64,000 bases of DNA from JAYVSZ01 sp043774925 (GTDB lineage: Bacteria > Pseudomonadota > Gammaproteobacteria > Burkholderiales > Methylophilaceae), in contig JAYVSZ010000031.1 in assembly GCA_043774925.1 (NCBI GenBank), positions 1 to 64,000 of the forward strand, in the 5' to 3' direction. The translations under genes and the position numbers were made by a program. Positions within the stretch are counted from its first letter, which is position 1. Each line of letters opens with the position of its first letter. Positions 61,696-64,000 of this stretch are shown here, piece after piece. The notes beneath the pieces were generated by a model. It saw nothing but the letters and a program-made list of their open reading frames with translations. It ran no database searches and was not told where the DNA came from.

Positions 61696-62213
61696 GCGGC
61701 CTCCAGCGTGAATCGAATCGGTTTGTCAGGGTTCTGGTCATCAATTTTGTGATCGAGTAGATAAACGTTTTTTAGCACGGGTTGCGTCTGTAGTGCACGC
61801 ACATAGTCAAACATCGATTTAAAATCTTTCGCCTCGCCACTCAATTTCACCTTGGCATCCTTCGCATTTGGCTCAACGCCCAGCAAGGCAATGTTTTCGC
61901 CCTTCGCCTGCTCTAAAAGCACAAAAAGATTGTCCCAAGGCAAGTTAAGCTTTTGAATGGCTTTATTAGAAAAAGCCATGATTTCTTTGATGTTTGCAGG
62001 CGTATTGACAAAATTTGAAAGTGGTTGGCGGCCTTGCGCGAGCTTGCTTTCAATAGTTGAAACAGCAGATTCAAGCTGCATTTTCTCGTTACTTAAGTTT
62101 TTGTAATGCCAAAACAAAAGCGCAGCCAGCGCCAAGGCCAAGCCTAACAATACAAAACCGAGCAGATTTTGCAGGCGCAGATCTTGTCGATAATCTAAAT
62201 TAAGCGCGCGCAT
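61677..62213 (-). CDS. PilN/GspL-like inner-membrane assembly protein
   Basis: 178 residues. A short cytoplasmic start (MRALNLDYRQDLRLQ), membrane segment (about 18-36), a coiled-coil, and a ferredoxin-like domain (ALLGVEPNAKDAKVKLSGEAKDF). The N-terminus would dock on the PilM-like protein, whose gene it overlaps by 14 bases. Confidence 0.75.
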   Translation of the reverse strand: MRALNLDYRQDLRLQNLLGFVLLGLALALAALLFWHYKNLSNEKMQLESAVSTIESKLAQGRQPLSNFVNTPANIKEIMAFSNKAIQKLNLPWDNLFVLLEQAKGENIALLGVEPNAKDAKVKLSGEAKDFKSMFDYVRALQTQPVLKNVYLLDHKIDDQNPDKPIRFTLEAAWVAKP

Positions 62214-63054
62214 TCGTAGCCCCCGTCACACCGACTGGTGTAAATTTGCCTTGTAATAGCGAACTTGCATTAATGCCAAGCGCCCGCACATTCCAGCCTT
62301 TTAGTTGCAATGCGCCAAGATCAATGCGCTGCGGCGCACAAATGAGCAAATCTTTAGTGGTGTTGCCTGTATCTGCAATTAAAAACTCGCGCGCGAGCAA
62401 TCTTGGTAAAGCTGTTTGCCAATTTTCATCAAGCCGCACAGTACGCAGCGAAGTACATTCGCCATCTGCAAAAGCACACAAATTAGCGCTACCTGGCTCA
62501 ACCAGCACAAGCCACTGCTGTGCAGCTTTCATCTGCACGCGCACCAAGTTGAAGACTGACATGAGATAAGGCTGCACTGAGCGTAAGTTGACATCCGTAT
62601 CGCCTATGGCTTCATCCAGTGCTGTCAACAGCGCAGTGTCAATCGCGCTGGCAATTTGTTGATCGACCGCCAATGCGCCAGCCCAGCGAAATGTCCATTG
62701 CGCGGCGTTTGCCGTGCCGAACACTTCTGAAAAACAAAAACGCACATACGCCTCTTCTTCAACCTCATCGGCTAAATCGGCTTGCGCCGGCACCAAAGCA
62801 TAGCGCACAAAATGGCTAGAAAGCGTCACCGTTGCATCCGCATTGCCCCCCGCTTCTGCCAGTAGCTTTTGCATGGCGCGCAGTGCAGGTTGCCACAAGG
62901 GCTGGCCTGCTTGTAGCTCAGCGCAATCTAGCGATTTACTTAACGTGATTTGAGATTGCAAGCCGCGCGCATAGCGCACAACCGCCACCTTATCTGGTGA
63001 CAACACGAAATGCAGGCGGTCACGCCACAAACCATTAAACCACGAAGGTAACAC
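62200..63054 (-). CDS. PilM/GspL-cytoplasmic-domain-like protein
   Basis: 284 residues from GTG 63054, overlapping the GspE gene by 20 bases. No membrane segment. The start HFVLSPDKVAVVRYARG and the order before PilN/O/P-like genes suggest the actin-like PilM platform, but canonical actin-like phosphate motifs are weak. Identification rests mainly on gene order. Confidence 0.6.
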   Translation of the reverse strand: MLPSWFNGLWRDRLHFVLSPDKVAVVRYARGLQSQITLSKSLDCAELQAGQPLWQPALRAMQKLLAEAGGNADATVTLSSHFVRYALVPAQADLADEVEEEAYVRFCFSEVFGTANAAQWTFRWAGALAVDQQIASAIDTALLTALDEAIGDTDVNLRSVQPYLMSVFNLVRVQMKAAQQWLVLVEPGSANLCAFADGECTSLRTVRLDENWQTALPRLLAREFLIADTGNTTKDLLICAPQRIDLGALQLKGWNVRALGINASSLLQGKFTPVGVTGATNARA

Positions 63055-64000
63055 GGTTAATCTCCTTCAAAGTGGTTTCGCCATTTTTGACCAAATCTAA
63101 CGCGGCTTCGCGCAAAAAGCGCGTGCCATTGCGGTGCGCAGCTTCGCGGATTAGGCGCGATGGCTTGCGGTCAATAATCATTTCGCGGATTTCATCATTG
63201 AGTGAAAGCAGCTCTGCAATCGCCTTGCGGCCTTTAAAGCCTGTGCCGCGACAATGGCCACAGCCGCGCCCACCCATGAATTTCCAGCCTTTTACATCCG
63301 ACACACTTAACTCTGAGGTCGCCAGCAATTCGGCATCTGGTTTTTCAGCAGCCGAGCACTCGGGACAATTAATGCGCACCAAGCGCTGTGCCAGAATACC
63401 GTTCATTGCCGAAACGAAACTATACAAATCCACACCCATGTGCATAAAGCGACCAATCACATCCAACACATTGTTGGCATGCACGGTGGTAAACACCAAA
63501 TGCCCTGTCAAGGCCGATTGAATGGCGATTTGTGCGGTTTCTGGGTCACGAATCTCGCCGACCATAATCTTATCTGGATCGTGGCGCAAAATAGAACGCA
63601 AACCGCGTGCAAAAGTCAGGCCTTTTTTCTCATTCACGGGAATCTGCAAAATGCCCGGCAATTGGTATTCTACTGGGTCTTCGATGGTAATAATCTTGTC
63701 GTGGCCGTCATTAATCTCTGTAATTGCCGCGTACAAAGTCGTGGTTTTGCCGCTACCGGTCGGGCCTGTCACCAGCATCATGCCGTAAGGCTCGCGCGCC
63801 ATTTTGCGTAGGCTAGCAATGGCATCTGCGTTAAAGCCCAAGTAATCAAGGCGTAAGCCTTTAATTTGGTCGGATAATGCTTGTTTATCCAAAATACGCA
63901 ACACCGCATCTTCGCCAAAAATGCTCGGCATAATGGAAACACGAATATCAATGTCGCGGCCGCGCATAGAAACCTTAAAGCGGCCATCTTGCGGCACGCG
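63035..64000 (-). CDS. secretion/pilus assembly ATPase GspE (partial, N-terminus outside the window)
   Basis: At least 320 C-terminal residues, cut by the right edge. Walker A GPTGSGKTTT, Asp box IITIEDPVEYQLP, Walker B IMVGEIRDPETA and His box HLVFTTVHANNVLD are all intact. A zinc-binding tetracysteine element is present (CPEC, then CGHC about 40 residues later). It powers pseudopilus assembly. The remainder, and probably the GspF-type platform gene, should lie beyond 64000. Confidence 0.93.
   Translation of the reverse strand, partial: RVPQDGRFKVSMRGRDIDIRVSIMPSIFGEDAVLRILDKQALSDQIKGLRLDYLGFNADAIASLRKMAREPYGMMLVTGPTGSGKTTTLYAAITEINDGHDKIITIEDPVEYQLPGILQIPVNEKKGLTFARGLRSILRHDPDKIMVGEIRDPETAQIAIQSALTGHLVFTTVHANNVLDVIGRFMHMGVDLYSFVSAMNGILAQRLVRINCPECSAAEKPDAELLATSELSVSDVKGWKFMGGRGCGHCRGTGFKGRKAIAELLSLNDEIREMIIDRKPSRLIREAAHRNGTRFLREAALDLVKNGETTLKEINRVTFVV

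Overview
The window reads as chromosome of a betaproteobacterial methylotroph of the Methylophilaceae, most like Methylotenera. It has a moderate, slightly AT-leaning base composition. It carries the ribulose monophosphate (RuMP) enzymes hexulose-6-phosphate synthase and isomerase with transaldolase, plus two operons for tetrahydromethanopterin (H4MPT) and methylofuran-linked C1 metabolism. Genus assignment is inference from gene content.

Layout. 0-9.2 kb is a housekeeping protein-quality block on the minus strand: tRNA-Leu, tig, clpP, clpX, lon (with a clear sigma-32 type promoter), hup, tRNA-Val, tRNA-Asp and ppiD. 9.3-15.3 kb is a plus-strand tripartite RND efflux operon (TolC-like lipoprotein, adaptor, HME-type pump). 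15.4-20.2 kb is an envelope or polysaccharide locus: a phosphatase with TPRs, facing a four-gene operon of a receiver-only protein, a YaiO-like beta-barrel, a HEAT-repeat membrane protein and a GT2 glycosyltransferase. 20.4-25.6 kb is a pterin/methylofuran biosynthesis operon with a divergent HisA-like gene. 25.7-28.1 kb holds hxlB, hxlA and tal. 28.2-33.1 kb holds a membrane protein and a CHASE2 kinase / FecR-LysM / OmpR-type regulator module. 33.1-38.9 kb is the second H4MPT operon (beta-RFAP synthase, mtdB, ATP-grasp, mch, RimK-like, CitG-like). It is divergent from ppsA-ppsR (39-42.2 kb). 42.2-44.4 kb has a TfoX-like gene between direct repeats, chrA and a small gene.

The most striking part is 44.4-64 kb, all on the minus strand. 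It holds a composite type II secretion / type IV pilus-like system (GspE, PilM-, PilN-, PilO- and PilP-like proteins, secretin, pseudopilins), a NarL-type regulator, a 1961-residue secreted multicopper oxidase with about nine fibronectin-III-like repeats, two FKBP-type prolyl isomerases, a cytochrome c fused to a periplasmic-binding-protein-like domain, an SCO protein, a cyclic-nucleotide-binding protein, and then another GspG pseudopilin with a lytic transglycosylase. Multicopper oxidase plus FKBP plus cytochrome c is the composition of the mofABC locus of Leptothrix. I read this as a putative metal-oxidase island with its own secretion apparatus. That function is inference; the gene content is seen directly.

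How the genes work together. The RuMP enzymes fix formaldehyde and transaldolase helps regenerate the acceptor. The H4MPT enzymes (MtdB, Mch) oxidise C1 units, and the surrounding ATP-grasp, kinase and PabB genes probably build the cofactors. PpsA with its regulator links C1 assimilation to gluconeogenesis. No fae, fhc or methanol dehydrogenase genes lie in the window. No intergenic stretch exceeds 300 bases.
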